A DNA stretch of 64,000 nt from Nisaea acidiphila (GCF_024662015.1 NZ_CP102480.1:4458501-4522500), one strand, 5' to 3'; shown: positions 26,121-35,054, counted from the stretch's first letter. Notes: generated by a model not told the origin, from the letters alone. Numbers and translations are program-made.

Positions 26121-27857
26121 ATGCTGAAGCGTGCGGCGATTTTGCTGGCAGGCGCGGTTCTGGTTTCCGCGGCGGCGCGGGCGGGGGACATGCAGCCCGA
26201 GGGGCCGAGCGGTCTGACGGCGCAGACCGGGGGAACGGCGAAGAGCTTCATGGTCGCTGCCGCCAATCCTTTCGCCGCCGATGCCGGCTACGAAATCCTG
26301 AAACGTGGCGGCAGTGCCACCGATGCTGCGGTTGCCGTGCAGATGATGTTGAATCTGGTCGAGCCGCAATCCTCGGGCATCGGTGGCGGAGCGTTTCTCG
26401 TTCACTGGGACGCGAAGAGCGCAAAACTCAGCACTTATGATGGCCGCGAGACGGCGCCGATGGCCGCCGGGTCCGATTATTTCCTGAAGCCGGACGGCTC
26501 GAAGAAAGGCTTCTGGGAGGCAGTGAACGGTGCGGGCTCTGTCGGCGTGCCGGGAACCGTCGCAATGCTGGAGATGGTGCACGAGGCGCATGGGCGGCTT
26601 CCCTGGGGCGTTCTGTTCCGTTCCGCAATCGACCGGGCGCGCGCCGGTTTCGAGATTTCTCCGCGTCTCGCCGGGGCGATCGTCGGGGCGGCAAAGCGCG
26701 GTCTGCCGGATCACGAGGCCACACGGGCCTACTTCTTTGCGGCGGACGGCACACCGAAACCGGCCGGTACTCTGCTGAAAAACCCGGAATTCGCGGCGAG
26801 CCTCGAAGCGATCGCAGCGGACGGTGCAGAAGCGTTCTATGCGGGAGCCATAGCGGAGCGGATCCTCGCAGCCCTCGCGACCACGCCGGACAATCCGAAC
26901 CCGATGACATCCGCAGATCTCGCGGCATACCGGGCTAAGGAGCGGGAGCCGGTCTGTATCGACTATCGCGGATACGATGTCTGCGGCGTGGGGCCGCCGA
27001 GCTCGGGAGCGCTGACGGTCGGGCAGATCCTTGGCATGCTCAGGCATTTCGACCTCGAAGCCGCAGGTCCGGGACCTGAGGCGGCGCATCTCTTCGCCGA
27101 GGCCTCAAAGCTCGCCTATGCGGACCGGGCGCTCTTTATGGCGGATCTCGATTATGTCGAAATGCCGATGCGCGGCCTGCTGGACCCGCACTACTTGCGG
27201 GCGCGCGCCGCATTGATCAGTGCCCGCGCGGCGATGAACAAGGCGGAGGCCGGGACGCCGCCCTTCACACAGCGGGGCGATCTCTCACCCGACCTTCAGC
27301 CCGAGCGGGCCGGCACCAGCCATTTCGTCATCGTCGACGGCGACGGAAACGCCGTATCGATGACGACCACCATCGAGACCGGGTTCGGCAGCCGACTGAT
27401 GGCCGGGGGCTTCCTGCTGAACAATGAACTCACGGATTTCTCTTTCCTTCCCGAGAAGGACGGCAAGCCGGTCGCGAACCGGATCGAGGGCGGAAAGCGC
27501 CCGCGCAGTTCCATGGCGCCGACCATTGTCCTCAGGGACGGCAAGCCTGTAATTCTCATTGGCTCGCCCGGAGGCAGCCGCATCATTCCCTATGTCGCCT
27601 GGGCGCTGATCGGGATGATCGACTGGGGGATGAGCCCGCAGGACGCGGTCAATCTCGGCCATGTCAGCAATCGGAACGGGGCGACGGACCTGGAAGAAGG
27701 AACGGCGGTCGCGGATTGGGCGGCGGCTCTGGAGGCGAAGGGCCACGAGGTGAAAATACGCTCAATGAATTCCGGCCTCCATGCCATCCGGATCGACGCG
27801 AACCGGCTCGTCGGCGGGGCCGATCCGCGGCGCGAGGGGACGGTGCGCGGCGATTAA
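26121..27857 (+). CDS. ggt: Gamma-glutamyltransferase
   Basis: A periplasmic enzyme that hydrolyses or transfers the gamma-glutamyl group of glutathione and related peptides. It is 578 aa with a signal peptide (AAILLAGAVLVSAAARA). Autocleavage should occur before T399 in GTSHFVIVDGDGNAVSMT, giving large and small subunits. PRSSMAPTIVLRDGKP and GSPGGSRII are the expected small-subunit motifs. ATG 26121 follows GGGGAGGG; the frame runs upstream to 26079 without a better start. It lies just after the tRNA cluster. Confidence 0.95.
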   Translation: MLKRAAILLAGAVLVSAAARAGDMQPEGPSGLTAQTGGTAKSFMVAAANPFAADAGYEILKRGGSATDAAVAVQMMLNLVEPQSSGIGGGAFLVHWDAKSAKLSTYDGRETAPMAAGSDYFLKPDGSKKGFWEAVNGAGSVGVPGTVAMLEMVHEAHGRLPWGVLFRSAIDRARAGFEISPRLAGAIVGAAKRGLPDHEATRAYFFAADGTPKPAGTLLKNPEFAASLEAIAADGAEAFYAGAIAERILAALATTPDNPNPMTSADLAAYRAKEREPVCIDYRGYDVCGVGPPSSGALTVGQILGMLRHFDLEAAGPGPEAAHLFAEASKLAYADRALFMADLDYVEMPMRGLLDPHYLRARAALISARAAMNKAEAGTPPFTQRGDLSPDLQPERAGTSHFVIVDGDGNAVSMTTTIETGFGSRLMAGGFLLNNELTDFSFLPEKDGKPVANRIEGGKRPRSSMAPTIVLRDGKPVILIGSPGGSRIIPYVAWALIGMIDWGMSPQDAVNLGHVSNRNGATDLEEGTAVADWAAALEAKGHEVKIRSMNSGLHAIRIDANRLVGGADPRREGTVRGD

Positions 27858-27861
27858 GCGA

Positions 27862-28368
27862 TCACCAGTAGACCGGATAGCGCTTCCCCGGCCGCAGATT
27901 GTTGAAAATCAGCGCGACCGCGACGATCAGAAGCGCGCCGGCCAGCACCGGGGTCACCAGAAAGCCGAAATCGGGACGCAGCAGGAAGACCACGATGGGA
28001 TCCGCGCCCGCCGGCGCATGGCCGGTCCCGGTCCATTGCATCGCCGCGACGGCGAGGCCGACCGCGAGCGCCATCGTCGGCCATCCGGGGCCGAGCAATG
28101 TAAGGATGGCGAGTCCGACGCCGGAGGCGACCAGATGCCCGAGCACGATGTTCCGCGGCTGGGCAAGCGGGCTTTCCGGCACCGCAAAAGCAAGGAAACA
28201 GGACGCGCCGAACGGTGCCATCATCAGCTCCGCCGAGAACAGCTCCGAGAGTCCGGCCGTGGCCGCGATCGCGATCGCCGCGCCGATGCCGCAGATCAGC
28301 GCGGGCAAGGCTTCCGCCGGAGCGGGACGCGTGCCGGCTCCGGACATTTTCCGGATCAGTTTCAGCAT
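27862..28368 (-). CDS. HPP-family membrane protein
   Basis: A roughly 168-residue protein with four hydrophobic segments and the family signature APFGASCFLAFAVPESPLAQPRN at about residues 52-74. HPP proteins have been linked to nitrite transport in plastids and cyanobacteria; bacterial roles are otherwise vague. ATG 28368 overlaps the 3' end of the upstream PNPOx-like gene by 7 bp, so the two are coupled. It converges with ggt with 4 bp between stops. Confidence 0.85.
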   Translation of the reverse strand: MLKLIRKMSGAGTRPAPAEALPALICGIGAAIAIAATAGLSELFSAELMMAPFGASCFLAFAVPESPLAQPRNIVLGHLVASGVGLAILTLLGPGWPTMALAVGLAVAAMQWTGTGHAPAGADPIVVFLLRPDFGFLVTPVLAGALLIVAVALIFNNLRPGKRYPVYW

Positions 28369-28985
28369 TCGCAAACCCCATCCGTCCGTCCCGACAGCAT
28401 CAGTTCCAGATGACAGATTCGCTCTTCCAGCGGGCGTACGCGTGCCTTGATGTCCGCCTCGGTGAAGCGCGGCTCGATATGCTGCGGGCAGTTCCAGTCG
28501 AAGGCCTCGACGGTCAGCACGATCGCCCGCTCGACCCGTGCGCGGTAGTCGGGCATTTCGAGTTTCGCGACCAAGTCCGGGGCCTCGTCACGGTGCACGA
28601 TCCGCGCGCGGGCCCAGATCTTCAGCCGCCGGCGGTTCGCATAGTCCATCAGGATCAGCGAGACCCGGTCATTGCCGTTCATGTTGCCGACGCTGAGATA
28701 CTGGCGGTTTCCGCGAAAGTCCGCGTAACCGATGGTCCGCTCGTCGAGCACTTTCAAGAACCCGGCAGGACCTCCCCGGTATTGGACATAGGGCCAGCCG
28801 GTTTCCGAAACCGTCGCCTGGTAGAAACCGTCGCGCTCCGTAATGAAGGCGGCTTCGTTCGAGCTCAGGCTCGTGGCTTCGGTCGCCGCGCCGTCCAGGC
28901 GGCTGTAGGCCGCGCGGCTGCCGTAACGGGTCTGCGCTTCGCGAACGGCCGGTGTGAAGCTTATCTGGGCAAAGTTTCCGGACAT
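28362..28985 (-). CDS. Pyridoxamine 5'-phosphate oxidase-like flavin protein
   Basis: A 207-residue split-barrel protein of the PNPOx-like/FMN-binding group (GWPYVQYRGGPAGFLKVLD, then SVGNMNGNDRVSLILMDY). The C-terminus has a paired-Cys tail (CEC) and a helical segment. Related proteins bind FMN, F420 or heme; a role in PLP synthesis is unlikely because the substrate motif is absent. It is the middle gene of a three-gene unit (AhpD-like, PNPOx-like, HPP) divergent from a LysR regulator. Confidence 0.82.
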   Translation of the reverse strand: MSGNFAQISFTPAVREAQTRYGSRAAYSRLDGAATEATSLSSNEAAFITERDGFYQATVSETGWPYVQYRGGPAGFLKVLDERTIGYADFRGNRQYLSVGNMNGNDRVSLILMDYANRRRLKIWARARIVHRDEAPDLVAKLEMPDYRARVERAIVLTVEAFDWNCPQHIEPRFTEADIKARVRPLEERICHLELMLSGRTDGVCEC

Positions 28986-29053
28986 GACTCTCTCTTCTTC
29001 CCGGTTTTCGTGGCGGGGCGGGAGCGGGCGGGGCGGCCCGCTCCCTTGGGGCC

Positions 29054-29602
29054 TCAGGCCGCGCGCGCGGTCAGCGCGACCTTCGGGAAGTCGATGTCGA
29101 TCTCGGTCGACTTGGCGAGGATGTTGGTCAGCAGGTTCATGCCCACATGCACGACAATCTCGACGATCTCGGCATCGGAGTAGCCGGCATCGCGCACGGC
29201 GTTGAACTCTGACGCGGTCAGCGCACCCCTGTTTCTGTTGAGGGCAAGGGCGAAGCGGACGGCCGCCGCCGCCCTGTCGTCGGTCGAACCGCCGTCGCGG
29301 TTCGCCGCCATGTCGGCGTCGGTGAGGCCCGTCTTACGGCCGATGGCGGTATGGGCGGAGAGGCAGTACTGGCAAGCGTTCTCGTCCGCGAGCGCGATGG
29401 CGATCCGCTCCCGCGTCTGAGCGTCGAGCGCGCCGTCACCGGCGACGGCGTGCAAGCCGAGGAAGGAATTCAGGGCAACCGGGGACTGCGCCAGGACGGC
29501 GAGGAAATTCGGCACCATTCCGAGCTTGCTTTTGATGGCATCGAGCAGGGCCGCCTGTTTGGCGCTGGCGGTGTCCGCGGTGACTTTGGCGATGCGAGCC
29601 AT
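29054..29602 (-). CDS. AhpD-like / carboxymuconolactone decarboxylase-family peroxidase
   Basis: A 182-residue all-helical protein with the redox motif CQYCLSAH (C-x-x-C plus downstream His), as in alkylhydroperoxidase AhpD and peroxidase-related enzymes. It probably reduces organic peroxides using a thiol donor. Start ATG after GGACCAG. First gene of the presumed operon with the PNPOx-like and HPP genes, divergent from the LysR at 29737. The combination suggests an oxidative or reactive-nitrogen stress cassette. Confidence 0.88.
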   Translation of the reverse strand: MARIAKVTADTASAKQAALLDAIKSKLGMVPNFLAVLAQSPVALNSFLGLHAVAGDGALDAQTRERIAIALADENACQYCLSAHTAIGRKTGLTDADMAANRDGGSTDDRAAAAVRFALALNRNRGALTASEFNAVRDAGYSDAEIVEIVVHVGMNLLTNILAKSTEIDIDFPKVALTARAA

Positions 29603-29714
29603 GATCTGGTCCTTTCTGGCCGGGCGGGTGAGGAGGGGAGGTCAGTTGTTGCCCGGCACCGGATAGATGGATGCTTTCGCTCATCGGATGAATGTGTGTA
29701 GTTTGGAAGAAATA

Positions 29715-29731
29715 ATTCCGATAAATGGAAT
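29715..29731. promoter_or_regulatory. Dyad upstream of LysR start, possible autoregulatory site
   Basis: ATTCC-GATAAAT-GGAAT (5-bp arms, 7-bp spacer) lies 6 bp before the ATG of the LysR gene and about 110 bp upstream of the divergent AhpD-like gene. The form fits a LysR operator. Confidence 0.35.
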
Positions 29732-29736
29732 AAAGT

Positions 29737-30645
29737 ATGGACCGATTCCGCGAATTGCAGGTTTTCGTGAAAGTCGCCGAAGAGGGCGGTTTTGCCGCTG
29801 CGGCCCGCGCTCTGGCAATGTCGCCGCCGGCGGTCACTCGGGCCGTTTCGGCCCTTGAGGAACGACTTCAGTCGAGGTTGCTGGTGCGCACCACGCGGAC
29901 CGTCCGTCTGACGGAAAGCGGCAGAAGGTTGCTGGATGACGGACGCTCGGTGCTTTCCGCTCTGGAAGAGGCTGAGAATCAGGCACGCGGCGCCCGTCAG
30001 GTTCCGCGGGGGCATCTGAGGATCACGGCTCCGGCACTGTTCGGCTGCTATGTCGTGGCGCCGGCGCTCGGAGCTTTCCTCCAGGCGCATGACGAGGTCA
30101 CGGCCGAGACGCTGTTCGTCGATCGCGTGGTAAATGTGATCGAAGAGGGGCTGGACGTCGCTGTTCGGATCGGCGAGCTGCCAGACTCATCCCTTTCCGC
30201 GATCCGTGTCGGCAGCGTCTGCCGTGTCGTCGCCGGGGCGCCGGCCTATTTCGAGGCACATGGGATGCCCATGCATCCGAGCGACCTGCACGCGCACCGC
30301 CTGATCAACCCGCTGGCCTTCGGCCGCAAGGTCGCCTGGAATTTCCGGGATGACGGCAAGGATCTTTTGATAGAGGCCCCTTCGAGGCTCTCGCTCAACA
30401 CGAACGATGCGATCCTGGAGCTCATGCGGCGCGGCTGGGGTATATCCCGGCTGCTCTCCTATCAGGTTGCCCCAGGCGTCGCGCAGGGTGCGCTCCAGAC
30501 CGTGCTCGACGCGTACCGTCCGCCTCCCGTGCCTGTCCATGTGGTGCATCCGGAAGGGCGGATCGCTTCTGCCAAGGTCCGCGCCTTTGTCGATTTCATG
30601 GTTGAGGAACTGCGCCAGAACGAGATCCTGCACATGCAGGGATGA
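29737..30645 (+). CDS. LysR-family transcriptional regulator
   Basis: A 302-residue regulator starting MDRFRELQVFVKVAEEGG, with helix-turn-helix ALAMSPPAVTRAVSALEERL and the RTTRTVRLTESGRRLL hinge of the CrgA/AaeR-like subgroup. The effector domain begins at LRITAPALFG. It is divergent from the AhpD/PNPOx/HPP operon and most likely controls it in response to an aromatic or electrophilic compound; the ligand is inferred only from subgroup. Confidence 0.93.
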   Translation: MDRFRELQVFVKVAEEGGFAAAARALAMSPPAVTRAVSALEERLQSRLLVRTTRTVRLTESGRRLLDDGRSVLSALEEAENQARGARQVPRGHLRITAPALFGCYVVAPALGAFLQAHDEVTAETLFVDRVVNVIEEGLDVAVRIGELPDSSLSAIRVGSVCRVVAGAPAYFEAHGMPMHPSDLHAHRLINPLAFGRKVAWNFRDDGKDLLIEAPSRLSLNTNDAILELMRRGWGISRLLSYQVAPGVAQGALQTVLDAYRPPPVPVHVVHPEGRIASAKVRAFVDFMVEELRQNEILHMQG

Positions 30646-30756
30646 GGCGCACGCACTCGGATTTGCAGCCAAGAAAGGGCCGGCGCTCTTTAAGTGAACA
30701 ATGCCAAGGACCAAAGAACGGTGATATCGTCAGCTGTGTAAAGTTTGGAGGCGCCC

Positions 30757-32463
30757 ATGTCCGTGACGACCGGCAAGTTCGGTGAAGATATCCGTAAAGA
30801 GCTCGAAGACGACTATCGCGTCTTCTACGTCACGGCCTGGGGCTATGCCGCAGATCACTATTTCGGCTGGTTGCCCAAAGCGCTCAACTCGCATAGGGAG
30901 ATTTTCGCGCTTCTCGCGCATGAAGGGTCGCGTCCGAAGTATCTCAAAGAACGTCTTCGTAGTGAGCGGCCAGAGCTCGTCCCATTTACAGAGTTCTTGA
31001 ACGACATGGGAATGACCTACGCTGCAATCGGTGATTGCTATTCCTATCGCGCGATGCAGTTTGCGCCTTTGCTATCCAATCCGACCTATTCCGGCATTCC
31101 TGTCGTTAATTTGCTGCGTCACCCTGTGGTTTGGCTGGAGTTCTATATTCGCTGGCGCGCTGGAAACATGCGAATGAGAGCCGGCGCGAGCGACCCATTG
31201 GCTCACGAATGGCGCGTTGCCAGTCATGCTCTGTTCAGGGCCCTCGGTCTCAAGGAGTACGATAAGAACGAGATCGATGTTTGGGCTGCTTATCAAGGGA
31301 TGACCCAGCTTGGTGCGGTCCTGAGTGATCTGAACGCCGTTCAGAACCATGTGCCGATTGAGCAGATCATTGAGTCTCCCGAGCTGTTCCAAAAACTCGT
31401 GAGGCTTTTGACGAAAGAAAAGGTCATCTTCGAACAGGAGGATCTGGACAGAGCTTACGAAATGGTTCCGACCTTGTTTCCTGGCGAGGCGCCTGTGAAT
31501 GCAAATCCGCGAACACTTTATGAAAGCTGGCCCGGGTGGAAAGTAGATGCCTTCCGGAAACTGGTCCGCTCAGAGGTCGCCGAGGTCTATCGGAGATTCG
31601 GCTACGACCTGTTTGACCTCGACAAGCCTGGCACATTGGTGTCCGTCAAACAGCCCGGACCTGACCTTTCGCGACCGATATTCGTATCATCTCTTATGAA
31701 GGCCGGGACTTGGTTAGTCCGCGGCATGCTGGAAGAGCTGACCGGACTCAAGCCCTACGAGCCGGAGATTCGGCCCGGACAACCAGATTATGCAGACGAG
31801 AGTCTTATCGATTTTCCAGCTGGTCATTTCTTCAGTTGGCACATGGTCCTGACGCCTCATGTAGAGGCTGTACTGCGCGGCGCTGGTGCACACAATTTCT
31901 TCATTGTACGGAATGTCTTCGATCTCATTCTCTCTATGTACAACCACCTGCAGAACGATGTTGACGCTGCGCTCGGCCGGTCAGTCGGTGGCGCTGGCTG
32001 CTTCAATGGAATTGAAGACGAGACTGCCATCGCAATGGTCATAAATGGATTCAGTGACAGGACACTGACTTGGCGTGGGCTTTCACCGCACCTGAAGCAT
32101 ATGGAGAGCCTTTTCCAAGCGGCATCGAAGGGACTCGGAACGCTGATCACCTACGAGGGAATTGTGGTCCAGAAATCAGAAGTCCTAAAACTGATGGCCG
32201 ATCGCATTGGGCTCCAGCTGACAGATGACATGATCGCCCGCATCGAGGCGGAGACTTCAGTGGAGAAGATGCAGGAACGCGCGGTCGCCCGTGGCAACGA
32301 GGGGCATTTCCGATCCGAAAACCAACGGCAGCCGCGAAACATGATCACAGAAAACCATGTCAATATGGTTCGCTCTCTTTTGATTAGAGATGCACCAGAA
32401 TTGGGCGGCCTCGTAGCTGGCGCCGGTTTGTCTTGGCTTCTCACGCCATTGGGAAGCAAATAA
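30757..32463 (+). CDS. Double sulfotransferase-like protein
   Basis: A 568-residue protein that appears to contain two sulfotransferase-fold domains. Domain 1 (about 21-288) has a degenerate 5' phosphosulfate loop (TAWGYAADHYFGWLPKALNSH) lacking the usual Lys-Ser/Ala-Gly-Thr, but a recognisable 3' phosphate motif (NLLRHPVVWLEFYIRW). Domain 2 (about 306-568) retains SSLMKAGTWLVRGML and FFIVRNVFDLILSMYNHL. ATG 30757 follows GGAGGCGCCC. GC is visibly lower than in neighbours and the downstream gap is very AT-rich, so recent transfer is likely. The acceptor is unknown; a surface glycan is a typical target. Confidence 0.65.
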   Translation: MSVTTGKFGEDIRKELEDDYRVFYVTAWGYAADHYFGWLPKALNSHREIFALLAHEGSRPKYLKERLRSERPELVPFTEFLNDMGMTYAAIGDCYSYRAMQFAPLLSNPTYSGIPVVNLLRHPVVWLEFYIRWRAGNMRMRAGASDPLAHEWRVASHALFRALGLKEYDKNEIDVWAAYQGMTQLGAVLSDLNAVQNHVPIEQIIESPELFQKLVRLLTKEKVIFEQEDLDRAYEMVPTLFPGEAPVNANPRTLYESWPGWKVDAFRKLVRSEVAEVYRRFGYDLFDLDKPGTLVSVKQPGPDLSRPIFVSSLMKAGTWLVRGMLEELTGLKPYEPEIRPGQPDYADESLIDFPAGHFFSWHMVLTPHVEAVLRGAGAHNFFIVRNVFDLILSMYNHLQNDVDAALGRSVGGAGCFNGIEDETAIAMVINGFSDRTLTWRGLSPHLKHMESLFQAASKGLGTLITYEGIVVQKSEVLKLMADRIGLQLTDDMIARIEAETSVEKMQERAVARGNEGHFRSENQRQPRNMITENHVNMVRSLLIRDAPELGGLVAGAGLSWLLTPLGSK

Positions 32464-32842
32464 TGTCTAAGATGGTAGAAATCGATTCCTAAAGGTGTCC
32501 ATTGCGGACTTAAAATTGGCGCGTCCTGCTATTTCCGGTGGCGGGTGCTCGTGTATTCACTCGGACCATAATTATGAGTACCTGTGAATTTGTTTTATGC
32601 GCGCATTTTCTCAGATAAGGCCTACGTAATTTGATTCTGTCTCCGATCGCCGAGTGCAGGTTCCGGTGATCAATGATTATTTTTTGGAGGGAAATATGGG
32701 GCGTATCGTGGTCTTTGAATGTGTTGAAAAGCAAGAGGTGTTCATTTTGCTTTGAGGGTTTTATTTTTCATTAATGTTGTCAGAGAAAAAGGTGAATTTA
32801 ATTTTGATAATTTGTTTGATTATGGTTTCAGTGTTTGGTTTT
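32464..32842. other. AT-rich intergenic region
   Basis: This 379-bp gap between the sulfotransferase-like stop and the RluA-type stop becomes extremely AT-rich from about 32755 on, with many T-tracts. No ORF with plausible coding character is seen. It marks the edge of the low-GC segment, and the T-tracts could end transcripts from either convergent gene. Confidence 0.55.
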
Positions 32843-33535
32843 TTAGTTTTCTTTGATTTTCTTTGTATAATTTAATTCACTGATCAGTGATTGCATATGC
32901 GCCGGCGGCTGCGCTTCCACGTGCACCGGCGGCTTGCTCTGCTGCATCGGCAGGGTGAGGCTCCGGGAATGGAGCTGGAGCTGCTCGCCGGGCCGCCGCT
33001 CGCCGTAATGCGCGTCGCCGACGATCGGACATCCGATGGCTGCGAGATGCACGCGGATCTGGTGCGTGCGGCCGGTTCGCGGATAGCACTCGACGAGGGA
33101 GAGACCGCCGCCTTCGGCAAGAAGTTTGTAGTCCGTCACGCTTTCCTGGCCTGCGGGATCGACGAGCATGCGCCAGCCTTTACCTTTCGAGGAAACTTTC
33201 CGCAGGGCGAGCGCGATACGCCCTTCCGGCTGTTTCGGCACGCCGCGGGCGATGGCCCAATAGGTTTTCTCGACAAGGCCCTCGCGGAACAGTTTCCCGA
33301 GCTTTTTCAGCGCCTTCGGATGACGGCCCAGCACCAGGCAGCCACTGGTGTCGCGGTCGAGCCGATGGCCGAGGGCGGGGACGTGCCGCAGGCCGTATTG
33401 CAGGTGCTTGAAATGGGCCTCGAGATTGTCGCCGCCGCCGGGACCGGCATGGACCGGCAGGCCGGCCGGCTTATCCACGACAAGAATAAGCCCGTCCCGA
33501 TGCAGCACCCGGTTCTGGATGTCCTCCGGCGTCAT
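32843..33535 (-). CDS. RluA-family RNA pseudouridine synthase
   Basis: A 230-residue synthase that isomerises uridine in rRNA or tRNA. The catalytic Asp is in GHRLDRDTSGCLVLGR, and the family core YPRTGRTHQIRVHLA and GCPIVGDAHYG is intact. There is no S4 domain, as in the short RluA subgroup. The last 12 residues (SELNYTKKIKEN) run into the AT-rich gap and look unlike a normal C-terminus, suggesting the original end was replaced. Confidence 0.9.
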   Translation of the reverse strand: MTPEDIQNRVLHRDGLILVVDKPAGLPVHAGPGGGDNLEAHFKHLQYGLRHVPALGHRLDRDTSGCLVLGRHPKALKKLGKLFREGLVEKTYWAIARGVPKQPEGRIALALRKVSSKGKGWRMLVDPAGQESVTDYKLLAEGGGLSLVECYPRTGRTHQIRVHLAAIGCPIVGDAHYGERRPGEQLQLHSRSLTLPMQQSKPPVHVEAQPPAHMQSLISELNYTKKIKEN

Positions 33536-33556
33536 TCGCTTTCCTCTTCAAATGGA

Positions 33557-33586
33557 ACGGCCCCGCGCGGGATCGGGCGGGGCCGT
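33557..33586 (-). terminator. Hairpin after BMP-family gene
   Basis: A 10-bp perfect stem (ACGGCCCCGC / GCGGGGCCGT) with a 10-nt loop lies between the BMP-type gene (stop at 33608) and the rluA-like start (33535). The minus-strand tail is TTCCATTTG, so termination may be partial and read-through into the synthase is possible. Confidence 0.6.
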
Positions 33587-33607
33587 GTCCGTCTTGATTT
33601 CGGGAGC

Positions 33608-34702
33608 TTACTTAGGAAGCTTGCCCTGCACCCCTTCGACATACCAGTCCATGCCGAGCAGGGCGCCGTCATCCAGCTTCTCGCCGGCGGCGACTTTCAC
33701 GGTGCCACTCTGGTCCTTGATCGGGCCGGTGAAGGCGAAGACCGAGCCGTTCTTCTGGCCTTCGATCGCGTCGGTGGCGAGTTTCTGCACGTCCGCCGGA
33801 ATGACGGAATTGAACGGGGCCATCTCGACCATGCCGGACTTGATGCCGCCCCAGGTGTCCTCGGACTTCCAGGTGCCGTCGAGAACTGCCTTGGCGCGTG
33901 CGACGTAATAGCTGTCCCAATTGTCGATGATTGCGGAAAGCTGGGCTTTCGGGGCGAATTTCGCCATGTCGGAAGCCTGGCCGAAACCGTGTACGCCGCG
34001 CGCCTCGGCGACCTGAAGCGGGGCGGGGGAATCGGTATGCTGCAGGATGATGTCCGCGCCCTGGTCGATCAGCGCCTTGGCGGCGTCGCCTTCCTTCGCC
34101 GGATCGTACCAGGAATTGACCCAGACGACCTTCACTTCGGCGGTCGGATTGACCGAGCGCAGCGCGATGGTGAACGCATTGATGCCGCGCACCACTTCCG
34201 GAATCGGGAAGGAGCCGACATAGCCGATCACGCCGGACTTGGTCATTTTGCCGGCGATCAGGCCCGCGACATAACGGCCTTCATAGAAGCGGGCCGCGTA
34301 GGTGGAGACGTTCTTGTCACGCTTGTAGCCGGTCGCATGCTCGAATTTCACGTCCTTGAACTTTTTCGCCACTTTGACGGTAGGGTTCATGAATCCGAAG
34401 GACGTGGTGAAGATCAGATCGTGGCCGTCGCTGGCCAGCTGGCGGATGACCCGTTCGGCGTCGGGGCCTTCCTGGACGCTCTCGACGAAGCTGGTGGTGA
34501 CCTTGCCGGCCAGTTCCTTCTCGATCGCCTGGCGGCCGATATCGTGGCGGTAGGTCCAGCCATGGTCGCCGACGGGCCCGACATAGACGAAGCCGACCTT
34601 GAGGTCTTCGGCCTGGGCATCAGTGACGATCGCGCCCGCGGTCAGAACCGCAGCCGCCATACCGGCGCCGCCGAGGATGGCGCGCATGAAGTCTCGAATC
34701 AT
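33608..34702 (-). CDS. BMP-family ABC transporter substrate-binding protein
   Basis: A 364-residue periplasmic protein with a signal peptide (AAVLTAGAIVTDAQA). Basic membrane protein/PnrA family signatures: VGFVYVGPVGDHGWTYRHDIGR, split here as GPVGDHGWTY and IGRQAIEKEL; FTTSFGFMNP; EGRYVAGLIAGKM. Family members bind purine nucleosides, and sometimes other ligands, for uptake. ATG 34702 follows AGGAGAA. No ATPase or permease gene is adjacent, so the partners must lie elsewhere. Confidence 0.92.
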   Translation of the reverse strand: MIRDFMRAILGGAGMAAAVLTAGAIVTDAQAEDLKVGFVYVGPVGDHGWTYRHDIGRQAIEKELAGKVTTSFVESVQEGPDAERVIRQLASDGHDLIFTTSFGFMNPTVKVAKKFKDVKFEHATGYKRDKNVSTYAARFYEGRYVAGLIAGKMTKSGVIGYVGSFPIPEVVRGINAFTIALRSVNPTAEVKVVWVNSWYDPAKEGDAAKALIDQGADIILQHTDSPAPLQVAEARGVHGFGQASDMAKFAPKAQLSAIIDNWDSYYVARAKAVLDGTWKSEDTWGGIKSGMVEMAPFNSVIPADVQKLATDAIEGQKNGSVFAFTGPIKDQSGTVKVAAGEKLDDGALLGMDWYVEGVQGKLPK

Positions 34703-34880
34703 TGAGTTCTCCTGAGTTGGTGAAGCCTCTTGCAAGCATTGCCGGATCGCATCCGGTCTTCTTCCGCCCGCGGGGTAATCCTCCCGATTGCCTGCACTGT
34801 TCTCAGCGCGGGCACAACATTGGTGCCGGTGCGGTACTTCGCCCGGACAGCGGGCAAATATGACAATTAGGCTTCGTTCT
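34703..34880 (-). other. Long 5' region of the BMP-type gene
   Basis: Between the start codon and the palindrome at 34881 no gene is visible. A CCGGATGCGATCCGG hairpin lies near the gene. I compared the leader with TPP, cobalamin, purine and guanidine riboswitch cores from memory and saw no match. Confidence 0.3.
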
Positions 34881-34895
34881 GTGAAGCCGCTTCAC
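34881..34895. promoter_or_regulatory. 15-bp operator-like palindrome GTGAAGC-C-GCTTCAC
   Basis: Two perfect 7-bp arms around a single base, about 180 bp upstream of the BMP-type start, next to TGACAATTAGG. The tight symmetry is typical of LacI/GntR-type operators. Confidence 0.45.
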
Positions 34896-35023
34896 AATCA
34901 GGAAGGTCGAAATTTTCAATGGGGATGTAGCAATGGTGGAAGAGCAAACGACACCCATTCCCACGGCCCATCTTCCGAGAGCCATCAGGCGGCTGCGGCT
35001 TGCACGAACACAGGCTTTATCTC

Positions 35024-35045
35024 GCCGGCCCTAAGTCAGGCCGGC
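35024..35045 (-). terminator. Hairpin after cold shock gene
   Basis: A 7-bp stem (GCCGGCC / GGCCGGC) with an 8-nt loop starts 9 bp beyond the csp stop. The tail on the minus strand (GAGATAAAG) has no T-tract, so this is a weak or Rho-assisted terminator. Confidence 0.5.
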
Positions 35046-35054
35046 ACGACGCAC

